Assembly: GCA_001304875.1 (NCBI GenBank)
Contig: BBZO01000021.1
Span: 1-61,625, forward strand
Source: Clostridia bacterium UC5.1-2E3
GTDB taxonomy: Bacteria; Bacillota; Clostridia; Lachnospirales; Lachnospiraceae
Length of the DNA: 61,625 bases
Reading direction: 5' to 3'
The notes under the pieces were generated by a model, which made no database searches, was not told the DNA's origin, and saw nothing but the letters and a program-made list of their open reading frames with translations. The stretch's first letter is position 1. Each line of letters begins with the position of its first letter. Positions 31,236 to 41,029 of the stretch are shown here, piece by piece. The position numbers and the translations under genes are program-made.

Positions 31236-31290
31236 TGGCGCAAATTTTTGCAGTTTTTTGCACCCGCAAAATTCTTTGCGGTTTTTGCAG
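31236..31290. promoter_or_regulatory. Candidate upstream activator sites for the sigma54 promoter
   Basis: Inverted repeat CCGCAAA-ATTC-TTTGCGG at 31264-31281, flanked by TTTTTGCAG (31245-31253), TTTTTTGCAC and TTTTTGCAG (31282-31290). It lies 210-250 bases upstream of the -24 element, the distance typical for enhancer sites of sigma54 activators. The same TTTGCA motif recurs at 32750-32810. The 280-base stretch 31121-31404 holds only this and the terminator. Confidence 0.5.
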
Positions 31291-31404
31291 TTTTCAAGGA
31301 TTTTTAATTTTAAGGAAAGAGGCATGGGCTATGGCGGCCCATGCCCCTTCTGGGATATATAAAAATGATGTAGGAGGTTTTACAGCAATAAAGCTTTTGA
31401 TTGA

Positions 31405-32669
31405 TTATTTCTCAGTGTATACGCCCTCGCGCAGGTACTTCTGCAGCTGCTCGTGGTTCATATGTCCGATATCAAGGTAGTCCAGGGTGTACTTGCTGTC
31501 CGCAGCCAGATCTCTCTTTAACATGGTGCTGGCAAGTAAGATCATGGAGTCGATGATCGGAGTCGGAACGCCGTACTTCTTGCCGAGCTGGCTCATCAGG
31601 AAGCATCCCACCGGAACGTCCTCGGTGATGTAGCGGTTCTCCAGATCGAACGGGCCGTCGCCGAAGAAGTTCTCGTATTTCTCGGTGAACGGAACCGCGA
31701 AATCGGGTCCCATGTACTCCTTGCCGTACATGGTGGTACGGGAGAAGAAGTCCTCGTAATTTACGGTGCACAGCCCCACTTCCATGGCCTTGGCAAGAGC
31801 CTTCTCCTCCTCCCAGAATTTAGCCTGTACCTCGCGATGGCCGGGCAGAGAGCAAATCCGTAGAGGGAGTAGTTCTTCTTTTCCTGTCCAAGAACGGTGT
31901 CGAAGTTCTGCATAACGGCAGCGCCTAAAACTGCGCCCGGAACATGGATCACCGGATTTACGTTGGATAAGTTGATATCCAGAATGGTGTTTCCTTTGAT
32001 AAATCCGTGATGGAACTCTTCGCCGGATTTGGATACGGTTACCAGACCGTCCGCATCAATGATCGCGCCGAATGCCGGAATGTGGTAGGCGGAAGCGATG
32101 AAATCGTCGGTATCGGTATCCGGAAGCGCACATCCGCGGATGGTGGTAATACGGTCCTCAACCTTGCACTCGTTGGTAACCACGCCGCCGCGTTTCACGA
32201 TACGGATGCCGTAGGGAGCGGTGTACCATGCGCCCACGATTACCTTCTTGTCGAAGCCCATCTCTCTCATTAACTTGCGGCATACGAAGGAACCGCAGTT
32301 GTCGGGAAGGATGTGGATAACCTGTCCGTCCTCAAGAAGCGGAATCAGCTCGCGGAAAATGTCCTCGTGCGCGATCGCAACAGCCGCCACGATGATGATG
32401 CCCGCGCCCTTCACGGCCTCGGCCATGTTGTCGGTGGCGAGAGCGATCTTCGCGGTTCCCTTTCTCTGGTAGCCGAAGTAGCTGAACTGCGCGCCGCTTA
32501 AGGTGATGCCGGTCTTCTCAATGTTTGTGAAGTTGGTCTTCGCAAAGCGGGGCTGCTCCCAGAGACGGACCTCTTTGCCCTCCAGCGCACAGTCGGCGGC
32601 CATCGTCTTGCCGACAGCTCCTGCTCCGAGGATGGCAATGGGTTTGTCCTTTAAATAGTCCATGTTCAT
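31405..32669 (-). CDS. Opine (octopine/nopaline)-type NAD(P)-dependent dehydrogenase (one frame break)
   Basis: Restored length ~422 residues. An N-terminal Rossmann domain (PIAILGAGAVGKTMAADCAL) and a C-terminal helical domain with PVIHVPGAVLGAAVMQNFD and PTPIIDSMILLASTML are characteristic of the octopine/nopaline dehydrogenase family. These reversibly condense a 2-oxo acid with an amino group; distant members act on other substrates. The frame breaks near 31843 at GCCC|GGCC; one C restores PGHREVQAKFW. ATG 32669 has GGAGG eight bases upstream. It is transcribed toward the glycyl radical enzyme but has its own terminator, and diverges from the PFOR gene. Confidence 0.82.
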
Positions 32670-32749
32670 TTTTTTATCCTCCTTTTTAAATTGGGTGAGT
32701 TGGTTTTGTTCTCCCATTGATGCCATTGTAAACAAGGGCCATTTGACGC

Positions 32750-32812
32750 GCTTTGCAGATTCCAACCTGTGTTTTGCAGTCTTTCAGATGGTTCTTTGCA
32801 CAGTTTTAACCC
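32750..32812. promoter_or_regulatory. Repeated TTTGCA motifs in the dehydrogenase/PFOR divergent spacer
   Basis: Three copies of the same short motif occur about 25-30 bases apart: CTTTGCAGA, TTTTGCAGT and CTTTGCACA. They resemble the flanks of the inverted repeat at 31264-31281. The 275-base spacer 32670-32944 between the divergent genes contains no gene; no convincing -35/-10 or -24/-12 was found for either side. Confidence 0.4.
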
Positions 32813-32944
32813 CGTATTTAAAAGGAAAGGAACAGCAAAGAAAATACGAAAGTAAGCAAATCCTCCCCCGCCTGCGATGCTTACAATAGATTTAAATGTA
32901 ATTTCAAATTCTCACAACATTTACATTTAAGGAGGAAATCAATC

Positions 32945-35900
32945 ATGGCTGACTCAATAGCTAAAAAAATCGAATTGATGGACGGCAACCAGGCCGCCGC
33001 CTACATCTCCTACGCATTCACGGAGGTGGCCGGCATTTTCCCGATCACGCCGTCCTCCCCCATGGCCGAGTACGTGGACGAGTGGGCCGCCAACGGGAAA
33101 AAGAACCTGTTCGGACAGCCCGTGGAAGTGGTCGAGATGCAGTCCGAGGGAGGCGCCGCCGGCACGGTTCACGGCTCTTTACAGTCCGGAGCGCTGACCA
33201 CCACCTACACGGCGTCCCAGGGACTTCTTCTCATGATCCCCAACATGTATAAGATCGCCGGCGAGATGCTTCCGGGCGTATTCCACGTGTCCGCGCGCAC
33301 GCTGTCCGCCCACGCGCTCTCCATCTTCGGAGACCACTCCGACGTGATGAGCGTGAGAAACACCGGCTTCGCGCTGCTGGCTTCCTCTTCTCCGCAGGAG
33401 GTTATGGATCTGGGCGCTGTGTCCCATTTATCCGCCATCCACTGCCGGATGCCGTTCCTTCATTTCTTTGACGGTTTCCGCACCTCCCACGAGATCCAGA
33501 AGATCGAGGCGCTGGACTACGAGGCGCTCCGTCCTCTGGTGGACATGGACGCCATGAAGGCCTTCCGCAAGAACGCACTAAATCCGGAGCACCCGGCCAC
33601 CCGCGGAACCACCGTAAACCCGGACATCTTCTTCCAGTGCCGCGAGGCCTGCAACGAGGCCGTGGCGAAGATCCCGGCGGCTGTCGAGCATTATATGGAA
33701 GAAATCAATAAGATCACAGGCAGAGACTATCATCTGTTCGACTACTACGGAGCTCCCGACGCAGAGCGCGTGATCGTACTCATGGGCTCCGCCGCGGAGA
33801 CCGCCAAGGAGACCGTGGACTACCTGCTGGCCCAGGGCGAGAAGGTGGGCCTGGTGAACGTGCATCTGTACCGCCCGTTCTCCGCCGAGCACTTCCTCAA
33901 AGCCGTTCCGGCGACCGCGAAGAAGATGGCCGTCTTAGACCGCACCAAGGAACCGGGCGCCATGGGCGAGCCGCTCTACCAGGATGTATGTTCCATCTAC
34001 AAAAACAAGGGAATCCCCATGGATATCGTGGGCGGCCGCTACGGCTTAAGCTCCAAGGACACCACTCCGGGGCAGATTCTCGCCGTGTACGAGAACCTTA
34101 AGGCCGATACGCCGAAGCACGATTTCACCATCGGCATCGTGGACGACGTGACCCACACTTCCCTGCCCGTCACCAAAGAGATCAAGACCGCTCCCGAGGG
34201 ACAGACCAACGTGGAAATCTGGGGAATGGGCTCCGACGGCACCGTGGGCGCCAACAAAAACTCCATCAAGATCATCGGCCACACCACCGACCTGTACTGC
34301 CAGGCATATTTCGTGTACGACTCCAAGAAGTCCGGCGGACTCACCCAGTCCCACCTGCGCTTCGGCAAGTCCCCCATCCGTTCCCCGTACCTGGTGGACG
34401 ATGCGGACTTCGTGGCCTGTCATACGCCTTCCTATGTAAATAAGTACGACATGGTGAAGAACTTAAAAGAGGGCGGAACCTTCCTCCTCAACTGCATCTG
34501 GGATATGGACGGACTGGAGAAGAATCTCCCGGCATCCATGAAGCGGGCGCTGGCCGAAAAGAAGGCGAAATTCTACACCATCAACGCCACGGACATCGCG
34601 AGAAACTTGGGCCTCGGCAACCGCACCAACACCATTTTGCAGGCCGCGTTCTTCAAGCTCACCGGCGTCATCCCGATCGACCAGGCCGTGACCGAGATGA
34701 AGGATGCCATTTACAAGACATATTATAAGAAAAAAGGCCAGGCAGTCGTGGACATGAACAACGCCTCCATCGACCATGGAATCAACGAGCTGAACGAGAT
34801 CACGATTCCCCAGTCCTGGTTAAACGCCGAGGACGCCCCCGTGGAGGACAACTCCCCCGCGTTTATCAAAGAGGTGGTCGCTGTCATGAACCGCCAGGAG
34901 GGCGACAGCCTGCCGGTTTCTATCATGAAAAATACGGCTTAGAGGACGGCACCTGGCCCGCAGGCACCTCCAAATATGAGAAGCGCGGCGCGGCGGTGGA
35001 CGTTCCCGAGTGGAATATTTCCGCCTGCATCCAGTGCAACCAGTGCGCTCTGGTCTGCCCCCACGCAGCGATCCGCCCCATCCTGTTAGACGAGAATGAG
35101 GCGAAGATGGCTCCGGCCGGCTTCGAGACGAAGAAAGCCCTGGGCGCAGGACTGGACAAATACCAGTACCGCATGCAGGTTTCCCCCTACGACTGCACCG
35201 GCTGTGGAAGCTGCGCAAATGTCTGCCCGGCGAAGGAGAAGGCCCTCATCATGAAGCCTCTCGACAGCCAGCTTAAGGAGGCACCCAACTGGACCTACGC
35301 AGTGGAGGAGGTTTCCATAAAGAAGGACGCCGTGAACGCAAAGACGGTCAAGAACTCCCAGTTTGCGAAGCCCTACTTCGAGTTCTCCGGCGCCTGCGCG
35401 GGCTGCGGCGAGACTCCGTACATCAAGCTGATCACCCAGCTCTACGGCGACCGCATGTATATCACCAACGCATCCGGCTGCTCCTCCGCTTACGGCGGCT
35501 CCACCCCGTCCTCCCCGTACTGCACGGATAAGAAGGGCTTCGGACCTGCCTGGGCCATGTCCCTGTTCGAGGACAACGCCGAGTACGCATACGGCTATCT
35601 GCTGGGACAGGACGCCATCAAGCGCCAGCTGGTTGACAAGGTACAGATTCTCGCGGAGCGCGGCGTGGCGAAGGAGGCCTGCGAGGCTTACCTTGAGAAG
35701 GGCATGGATGTGGAATATTCCCGCCAGGTGAGCGACGATCTTCTGGCCGCCATCGCCGGCGATACCAGCGAGGAGGCTGAGTTCATCCGCCAAAACAATG
35801 AGTTCTTAACCAAGAAGAGCGTCTGGGCCTTCGGCGGCGACGGCTGGGCCTACGACATCGGCTACGGCGGACTGGATCACGTGCTGGCGTCCGGCAAGGA

Positions 35901-36461
35901 CATTAACATTCTGGTCATGGACACCGAGGTGTACTCCAACACCGGCGGACAGTCCTCCAAAGCCACGGCGGCGGGTGCCATCGCCAAATTCGCGGCCAGC
36001 GGCAAGGACACAAAGAAGAAGGATCTGGCATGATGGCCATGAGCTACGGCTACGTCTACGTGGCGCAGGTGGCCATGGGCGCCGACCCGAACCAGACCTT
36101 AAAAGCCATCCGCGAGGCGGAGGCCTATCCGGGTCCCTCCATCGTCATCGCCTACTGCCCGTGCATCGAGCACGGCATGAAGTGTGGCATGTCGCTCAGC
36201 CAGGCGGAGCAGAAGAAGGCCGTGGAGGCCGGATACTGGCACTTATACCGCTTCGATCCGCAGCGAAAGGCACAGGGCTTAAATCCGTTCGTGCTGGATT
36301 CCAAGGAGCCCACCGGCGATTTCCAGAAGTTCCTGCTTGGCCAGAACCGCTATGCATCCTTACGGCTCTCCTTCCCGGAGAAGGCCGACGAGCTCTACGC
36401 CAAGGCCGAGAGAGACGCGAAAGAGCGTCTTGAGAGCTACAAGACTTTAGCAAATAAATAG
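32945..36461 (+). CDS. nifJ: Pyruvate:ferredoxin (flavodoxin) oxidoreductase, fused homodimeric form (two frame breaks)
   Basis: Restored length ~1,173 residues, the normal size. The domain order is normal: N-terminal pyrimidine-binding domain (EVAGIFPITPSSPMAEYVDE), gamma-like domain, a ferredoxin domain with two four-Cys motifs (CIQCNQCALVCP and CTGCGSCANVCP) and the TPP-binding domain (GGDGWAYDIGYGGLDHVL, MDTEVYSNTGGQSSK). It oxidises pyruvate to acetyl-CoA and CO2 and reduces ferredoxin. Breaks near 34930 (one A lost from a run) and 36027 (one G lost). AAGGAGG precedes the ATG. It is 11 bases ahead of abfD, so the two probably form an operon. Confidence 0.95.
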
Positions 36462-36472
36462 GAGGTATCCTC

Positions 36473-37960
36473 ATGGCACTTATGACCGCAAAAGAATATA
36501 TCGACAGCTTAAGAAAGCTGAACACCCGCGTCTACATGTTCGGCGAGAAGATCGACAACTGGGTGGACCATCCCATCATCCGCCCGTCCATCAACTGTGT
36601 GGCGATGACCTACGCCCTGGCGCAGGATCCGCAGTACGCAGACATTATGACGGCCACTTCCAACTTAACCGGCCGCACCGTAAACCGTTTCGCCCACCTT
36701 CACCAGTCCGCCGACGACCTGGTGAAGAAGGTGAAAATGCAGCGTCTCTTAGGCCAGAAAACCGCCAGCTGCTTCCAGCGCTGCGTGGGAATGGACGCGT
36801 TCAACGCAGTCTACTCCACCACCTACGAGATCGACGAGAAGTACGGAACCAGCTACCATGAGAATTTCAAGAAGTTCCTCATCTACGTGCAGGACAATGA
36901 CCTGACCGTGGACGGAGCCATGACCGATCCCAAGGGGGACCGGTCCAAGGCTCCCCACGACCAGAAGGATCCCGACATGTTCGTGCACGTGGTGGAGCGC
37001 CGCCCCGACGGCATCGTGGTCTGCGGCGCGAAGGCGCACCAGACCGGCTCCATCAACTCCCACTGGCACATTTTCATGCCCACCATCGCCATGGGCGAGG
37101 CGGATAAGGACTGGGCCGTCAGCTTCGCCTGCCCCACCGACGCCGAGGGCATGTATATGATCTACGGCCGTCAGTCCTGCGACACCCGCAAGCTGGAGAC
37201 CGGCGGCTGCATCGACCAGGCAACGCCAAGTTCGGCGGACAGGAGGCACTGGTGGTGCTCGACCACGTATTCATCCCCAACGAGTACATTTTCTTAAACG
37301 GCGAGTATGAGTTCGCCGGCATGATGGTGGAGCGCTTCGCCGGCTATCACCGCCAGTCCTACGGCGGATGTAAGGTGGGCGTGGGCGACGTGGTCATCGG
37401 CGCAGCCGCTCTGGCCGCCGAGTACAACGGCGTGGAGAAGGCCTCCCACATTAAGGATAAGCTGATCGAGATGACACATTTAAACGAGACGCTCTACTCC
37501 TGCGGCATCGCCTGCTCCTGCGAGGCTGTCCCACCAAGGCCGGAAACTACCAGATCGACCTGCTGTTAGCCAACGTCTGCAAGCAGAACATCACCCGGTT
37601 CCCGTATGAGATCGTGCGCCTGGCCGAGGATATCGCCGGCGGACTCATGGTAACCATGCCGTCGGAGAAGGATTTCACCTCCGACACCGTGGTCGGCAGA
37701 AACGGAGAGACCATCGGCGAGATCTGCAACAAGTTCTTCGCGGGCCGCGACGGCGTCTCCACCCAGGACCGCCAGAAAATTCTCCGCTTCCTGGAGAACA
37801 TCTGTCTCGGCGCAGCGCCGTCGGCTACCGCACCGAGTCCCTGCACGGCGCAGGCTCCCCGCAGGCCCAGCGCGTGATGATCGCCCGCCAGGGAAATATC
37901 GATGCCAAGAAGCAGATGGCCCGGACGATTGCGGGGATTCCTGCTCCGGAAGGCAAGTAG
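36473..37960 (+). CDS. abfD: 4-hydroxybutyryl-CoA dehydratase / vinylacetyl-CoA isomerase (three frame breaks)
   Basis: Restored length ~496 residues. Very close in wording to the Clostridium aminobutyricum enzyme as I remember it. The [4Fe-4S] and FAD site residues are present: Cys100 and Cys104 in TASCFQRCVGMD, and the His and Cys of FAGYHRQSYGGCKVG. It dehydrates 4-hydroxybutyryl-CoA to crotonyl-CoA through a ketyl radical and isomerises vinylacetyl-CoA, feeding butyrate formation. Breaks near 37220, 37525 and 37813, each one base lost. Nothing else of the 4-hydroxybutyrate pathway is adjacent except, further off, an iron alcohol dehydrogenase at 43.3 kb. Confidence 0.95.
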
Positions 37961-38003
37961 GGGCATAGAAGCGGAGGCAAATACAGCCAAAGACAGTACA
38001 AAT

Positions 38004-38037
38004 CAGGCCGGGGAAAGGTTCTCCGGCCTGCGCTTTT
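38004..38037 (+). terminator. Terminator of the PFOR-abfD unit
   Basis: Eight-base stem CAGGCCGG (38004-38011) / CCGGCCTG (38023-38030) followed by CGCTTTTC, between abfD and the EamA gene. Confidence 0.7.
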
Positions 38038-38063
38038 CATCCGTGGATAAGGGGGAAACTGCG

Positions 38064-38992
38064 ATGAGCTCTTCTGTTTTAAATTCAAAGAAATGCAGAA
38101 ACGATGAGAATAGGAGAAAAATCTCCCCGGCGCGCTTTGCCATGCTGGTCGTCATCGCCGGGGTTCTCTTCGGATCGCTGGCCTCCGTCATGGTCCGCTG
38201 CAGCACCGCGCCGTCGCTGGTGCTGGCCGCCTACCGGAAGGTCATGGTAACGCTCCTTCTGGTTCCGCCGGTGGTTCTGCACTGCCGGGAGGAGCTTCGG
38301 TCGCTTCGCCGGACGGACATTCTCTGGTGCGCGCTCAGCGGCCTGTTCCTGTCCATCCATTTTTATACCTATTACGAGTCCATCAGATACACCACCATCG
38401 CCGCCTCCCAGGTGCTGGCGGGGACGGAGGTTCTGTTTGTGGCCGCCATCCTGTTCTTCTCGGGGAAAGAGCGCTACGGCAGGGCGGCCGCGGCCGGCAT
38501 CGTCATCGCTCTGGCCGGCGGGATTCTCACGGCGCTGACGCCGCAGGATACTGGCGCTTCCGGAAAGCTCTACGGAAACCTGTGCGCCCTCACCTGCGCA
38601 CTGTTCAGCGCATTTTACTCCCTCATCGGGGCGAAGATGCGAAAAAGCTGTTCCAACACGCTGTACTCGTTTCTGGTATACGGCGCCTCGGGCATTTTTC
38701 TCACGATTTTCACGCTCTCAGCGGCTATGCCCTGTTCGGATACGGCGCCATCAATTACGCGGTCGCCCTGGGACTGGCGGTGTTCTGCAGTCTTTTAAGC
38801 CACAGCCTGTTTAACTGGGCCGTAAAATACCAGAGCCCCACGCTCATCACGATCTTTAAACAGCTGATGCCCCTGCCGGCTGCGCTGTGGGGTTTTCTGC
38901 TCTTTGCGGAGGTTCCGCTCTGGAACCAGATCGTGGGCGGGGGCGTTATGATTGTAGGGATTTGCGTGTATACGAAGGCGAAAGATGGGTAA
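38064..38992 (+). CDS. EamA/DMT-family drug-metabolite transporter (one frame break)
   Basis: Restored length ~310 residues, ten membrane helices in two EamA repeats; ARFAMLVVIAGVLFGSLASV starts the first and LITIFKQLMPLPAALWGFLL lies in the second. The frame breaks near 38719, repaired by one base. ATG 38064 follows AAGGGGG. Members export or import small metabolites; the substrate is unknown. It follows the abfD terminator and converges with the NADAR gene. Confidence 0.85.
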
Positions 38993-39029
38993 AAGGGATA
39001 CACGTTTCGCTGCGGCAAATTCCTGGCTC

Positions 39030-39509
39030 TTATGCCCGCAGCTTCTCCCTCACCATCATCAGGGCGTACCCCAGAAGATTCTGGCCTTTCCATTTCCTGC
39101 GGTCAAGCCGGTCCGGATCGTCCATGGACAGTCCGATGCCCCAGATGCGGTCTTTCACCGCGCATTCCGCCAGAACGGCCCTGCCGGTTGCCTGGAGCAG
39201 CCTTTTCAGCTCCTCATTCTGCGAAAACTTCGCATATAAGCCCTCATAGACTACAATCTGCCGGATTCCGTTCCAATAATTGTCGTCATACCCGGACACA
39301 AGCCGGCCCAGCTCCTTGATCCGGCCCACGTCCTCCGTGTCAAGAATCTGCGCCGCCCTATCACGGTCTCCGAAGGCAACCGCTTTGCGGTACATCATAA
39401 ACTGCTCCATCGAGGAAAAGCGTATGCCGTCCGCGGTGAAAGGGGACATGTACCAGTTGCTGAGATAGCCGTTTTCCTCGTTGGGGTTGTGGAAGCATAT
39501 GATCTGCAT
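39030..39509 (-). CDS. NADAR-family (YbiA-like) ADP-ribose/N-glycoside hydrolase
   Basis: 159 residues, intact. Family marks: an aromatic start ICFHNPNEENGYLSNWY, FSSMEQFMMYRKA with the catalytic-region Glu, and GRLVSGYDDNYWNGIR with VYEGLYAKFSQN. NADAR proteins cleave N-glycosidic bonds of riboside compounds; some remove ADP-ribose from guanine bases modified by DarT-type toxins (published family knowledge). It is the last gene of the minus-strand run that includes three ADP-ribosyltransferase-like genes, separated by 37 bases from the 125-residue protein. An antitoxin or repair role toward them is my inference. Confidence 0.8.
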   Translation of the reverse strand: MQIICFHNPNEENGYLSNWYMSPFTADGIRFSSMEQFMMYRKAVAFGDRDRAAQILDTEDVGRIKELGRLVSGYDDNYWNGIRQIVVYEGLYAKFSQNEELKRLLQATGRAVLAECAVKDRIWGIGLSMDDPDRLDRRKWKGQNLLGYALMMVREKLRA

Positions 39510-39546
39510 TATTCTCCTCCTACTTTTTTCACTGCCAGATCGAGCT

Positions 39547-39924
39547 CTAAGTCGTGCAGCCCAAAATAAGCTTTTTTAGGAAACCCATGGGAACCTTCTT
39601 TACCACTTCACTGCTGGGAATATTGTAATACCACTGATAGTAAGCGTAAAACTCGCCGATCCAGTCCGGCATAAATCCTTCGAGAGCCTTGCCTGGCTTT
39701 AGAGAATACTGTTCCGTCTCGGTAAAATATGTCCAAAGCTCGCGTGCACTCATCGTATTGACATAGGCTTTCGCCTGGTCGATGTTTTTTCTGGTCTGGC
39801 TCGCCATATAGGTTTCAATAAAATCTTCCGTATCCATATCGGGATACTCTTGCGCCACAAGATCAAAGAGCTTTCCTTGATTTTCTACCACTTCACTTAA
39901 ATAATCCTCTGGATATGCCTGCAT
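39547..39924 (-). CDS. Uncharacterised 125-residue partner of the first transferase-like gene
   Basis: A small acidic, aromatic-rich protein starting MQAYPEDYLSEVVENQGKLF with a dense central motif FMPDWIGEFYAYYQWYYN followed by IPSSEVVKKVP. No signal peptide or membrane helix. I do not recognise a named family. It starts 11 bases after the stop of the 215-residue ADP-ribosyltransferase-like gene, so it is probably translated with it and may be its cognate inhibitor or adaptor (inference). Confidence 0.7.
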   Translation of the reverse strand: MQAYPEDYLSEVVENQGKLFDLVAQEYPDMDTEDFIETYMASQTRKNIDQAKAYVNTMSARELWTYFTETEQYSLKPGKALEGFMPDWIGEFYAYYQWYYNIPSSEVVKKVPMGFLKKLILGCTT

Positions 39925-39935
39925 TTTCTCACCTC

Positions 39936-40583
39936 TTAAAGCAGTGTGCTGAACACTCTGGTCACCTTATTTGCCTCGGAATCAACCAATTCCCGCATTC
40001 TTCTCCTCGCCTCTGCATCCCGGCGGTTATACTTATCATTAAATTCGGCATAATCAACCATCGCTAAGCCGTCCTCGATTTCACGCAGTTTAGAATAGGC
40101 AAGCTCCGATTTAATGCAATACTGAATACCAAGTCCCCCCAGAGACAAAAGCTCTTCTAAGATATCCAGATCAATATTGTCCCGCACAAACTCCTTTGCG
40201 ATGTAAAAATAGGAGGCATCCGCTCTCCAGCCCCGGATCACGTCATAACCGCTTGTATCCACACCGTATTTTTCGATAAACCTGCCCGCAAGCACCTTAT
40301 AACGTCTGGAATCAGCTGCATCCCTGTGCTTCATCAGCTCTGCCAGCCATACGAGAACATGCTCCGTCTCGAAATCAAGAACGTTCAGCCCGTCCATATC
40401 AAGCTCATATTTGTGCAGCCAGCCATTTGTGTCGTTCGGTCTGCAAACCGCCCACTCTTTGGCCAGTTCAATGTTTTCCGTAAGGTAAAAGCCTTTGCCG
40501 TAGTCGTGCTTTTCCTCTCCACGTCCGTATACAGGCGTTACAATTTTGTCAGATGTCCCGTGATATAAGATTATTTTTCCCAT
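39936..40583 (-). CDS. ADP-ribosyltransferase-fold protein, DUF3990-like, long form
   Basis: 215 residues, intact. ILYHGTSDKIV at the start, then HDYGKGFYLTENIELAKEWA correspond to the first two motifs of the DUF3990/ART-like fold (His in YHGT, Tyr in GFYLT). GYDVIRGWRADASYF and GIQYCIKSELAY provide later conserved motifs; the Gln of IQY is the candidate third catalytic position. Such proteins are predicted NAD-dependent transferases. Unlike its two neighbours it has an extra C-terminal helical region (YNRRDAEARRRMREL). Its start overlaps the end of the upstream small gene by 35 bases. Confidence 0.75.
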   Translation of the reverse strand: MGKIILYHGTSDKIVTPVYGRGEEKHDYGKGFYLTENIELAKEWAVCRPNDTNGWLHKYELDMDGLNVLDFETEHVLVWLAELMKHRDAADSRRYKVLAGRFIEKYGVDTSGYDVIRGWRADASYFYIAKEFVRDNIDLDILEELLSLGGLGIQYCIKSELAYSKLREIEDGLAMVDYAEFNDKYNRRDAEARRRMRELVDSEANKVTRVFSTLL

Positions 40584-40782
40584 CCCTGCGCTCCCTGATC
40601 AATTCGTCGATATCATCAAATGCATTTTCCAAACGTTCTGTGTGATATCGTTCGTACATATCGCAAATAAAATCCGTCAAATCCAAGTCATCCCACAGCT
40701 TCAAAATCTCATCTGCTGTGGTATTTTTATAATCCGCATATTGTTCCAGAAGAAAAATTAAAAATTCCATTTCTTTTGACAT
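40549..40782 (-). CDS. Small DUF3791-like partner protein, copy 1 (type B)
   Basis: 77 residues: FLIFLLEQYADYKNTTADEI then LTDFICDMYERYHTER and AFDDIDELI. It is clearly a paralog of the gene at 41543-41761. The pattern fits the DUF3791 small proteins that accompany DUF3990 genes in Firmicutes (recollection, not checked). Probably all-helical and cytoplasmic. It lies one base after the type A gene and overlaps the following transferase-like gene by 35 bases, implying tight translational coupling. Confidence 0.7.
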   Translation of the reverse strand: MSKEMEFLIFLLEQYADYKNTTADEILKLWDDLDLTDFICDMYERYHTERLENAFDDIDELIRERRDGKNNLISRDI

Positions 40783-40783
40783 C

Positions 40784-41029
40784 TCAATCCCTCCTTATAT
40801 ACAGGGAATTACGCGGATTTCCTGTTACCTGCTCTGCCTCCCACATATCGAAGATACCAAATGGGCTGAAATCCCACATCTCAAGTTCGGGATCGGCAAG
40901 CATTTTATAGGTTTCGGAAAACAGGAACTTTCGCAGCGCCGTCAGAGGCTCGAAGCCATATTTCTCAGCTATCATTTGTGAGACTTTGCTGTCATAAAAA
41001 GAAAGTATATAGATCATTTCATTATTCAT
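40784..41029 (-). CDS. Small partner protein, copy 1 (type A)
   Basis: 81 residues, unknown family. It shares IFDMWEAEQVTGNPRNSLYI with the gene at 41767-42009 (IFDMWESEKITGDPRNSQYI) and a preceding segment EKYGF-x-ALRKFLFSETYKML. It overlaps the upstream transferase-like gene by four bases (ATGA). Position and duplication point to a dedicated partner of that gene; inhibition is inferred, not shown. Confidence 0.7.
   Translation of the reverse strand: MNNEMIYILSFYDSKVSQMIAEKYGFEPLTALRKFLFSETYKMLADPELEMWDFSPFGIFDMWEAEQVTGNPRNSLYIRRD

Noticed and set aside
31237..31251. A second sigma54-like site on the plus strand (GG...GC)
   Set aside because: The two elements are 11 rather than 10 bases apart and no plus-strand gene follows.
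32700..32830. Sigma54-like GG-N10-GC spacings in the dehydrogenase upstream region
   Set aside because: Two occurrences have the right spacing but lack the CAC and TTGC context, so they are within chance expectation.
36027..36033. Programmed frameshift in PFOR, or separate PFOR subunit genes
   Set aside because: The fused enzyme is normally one chain, and the break matches the one-base-loss pattern seen in many unrelated genes.
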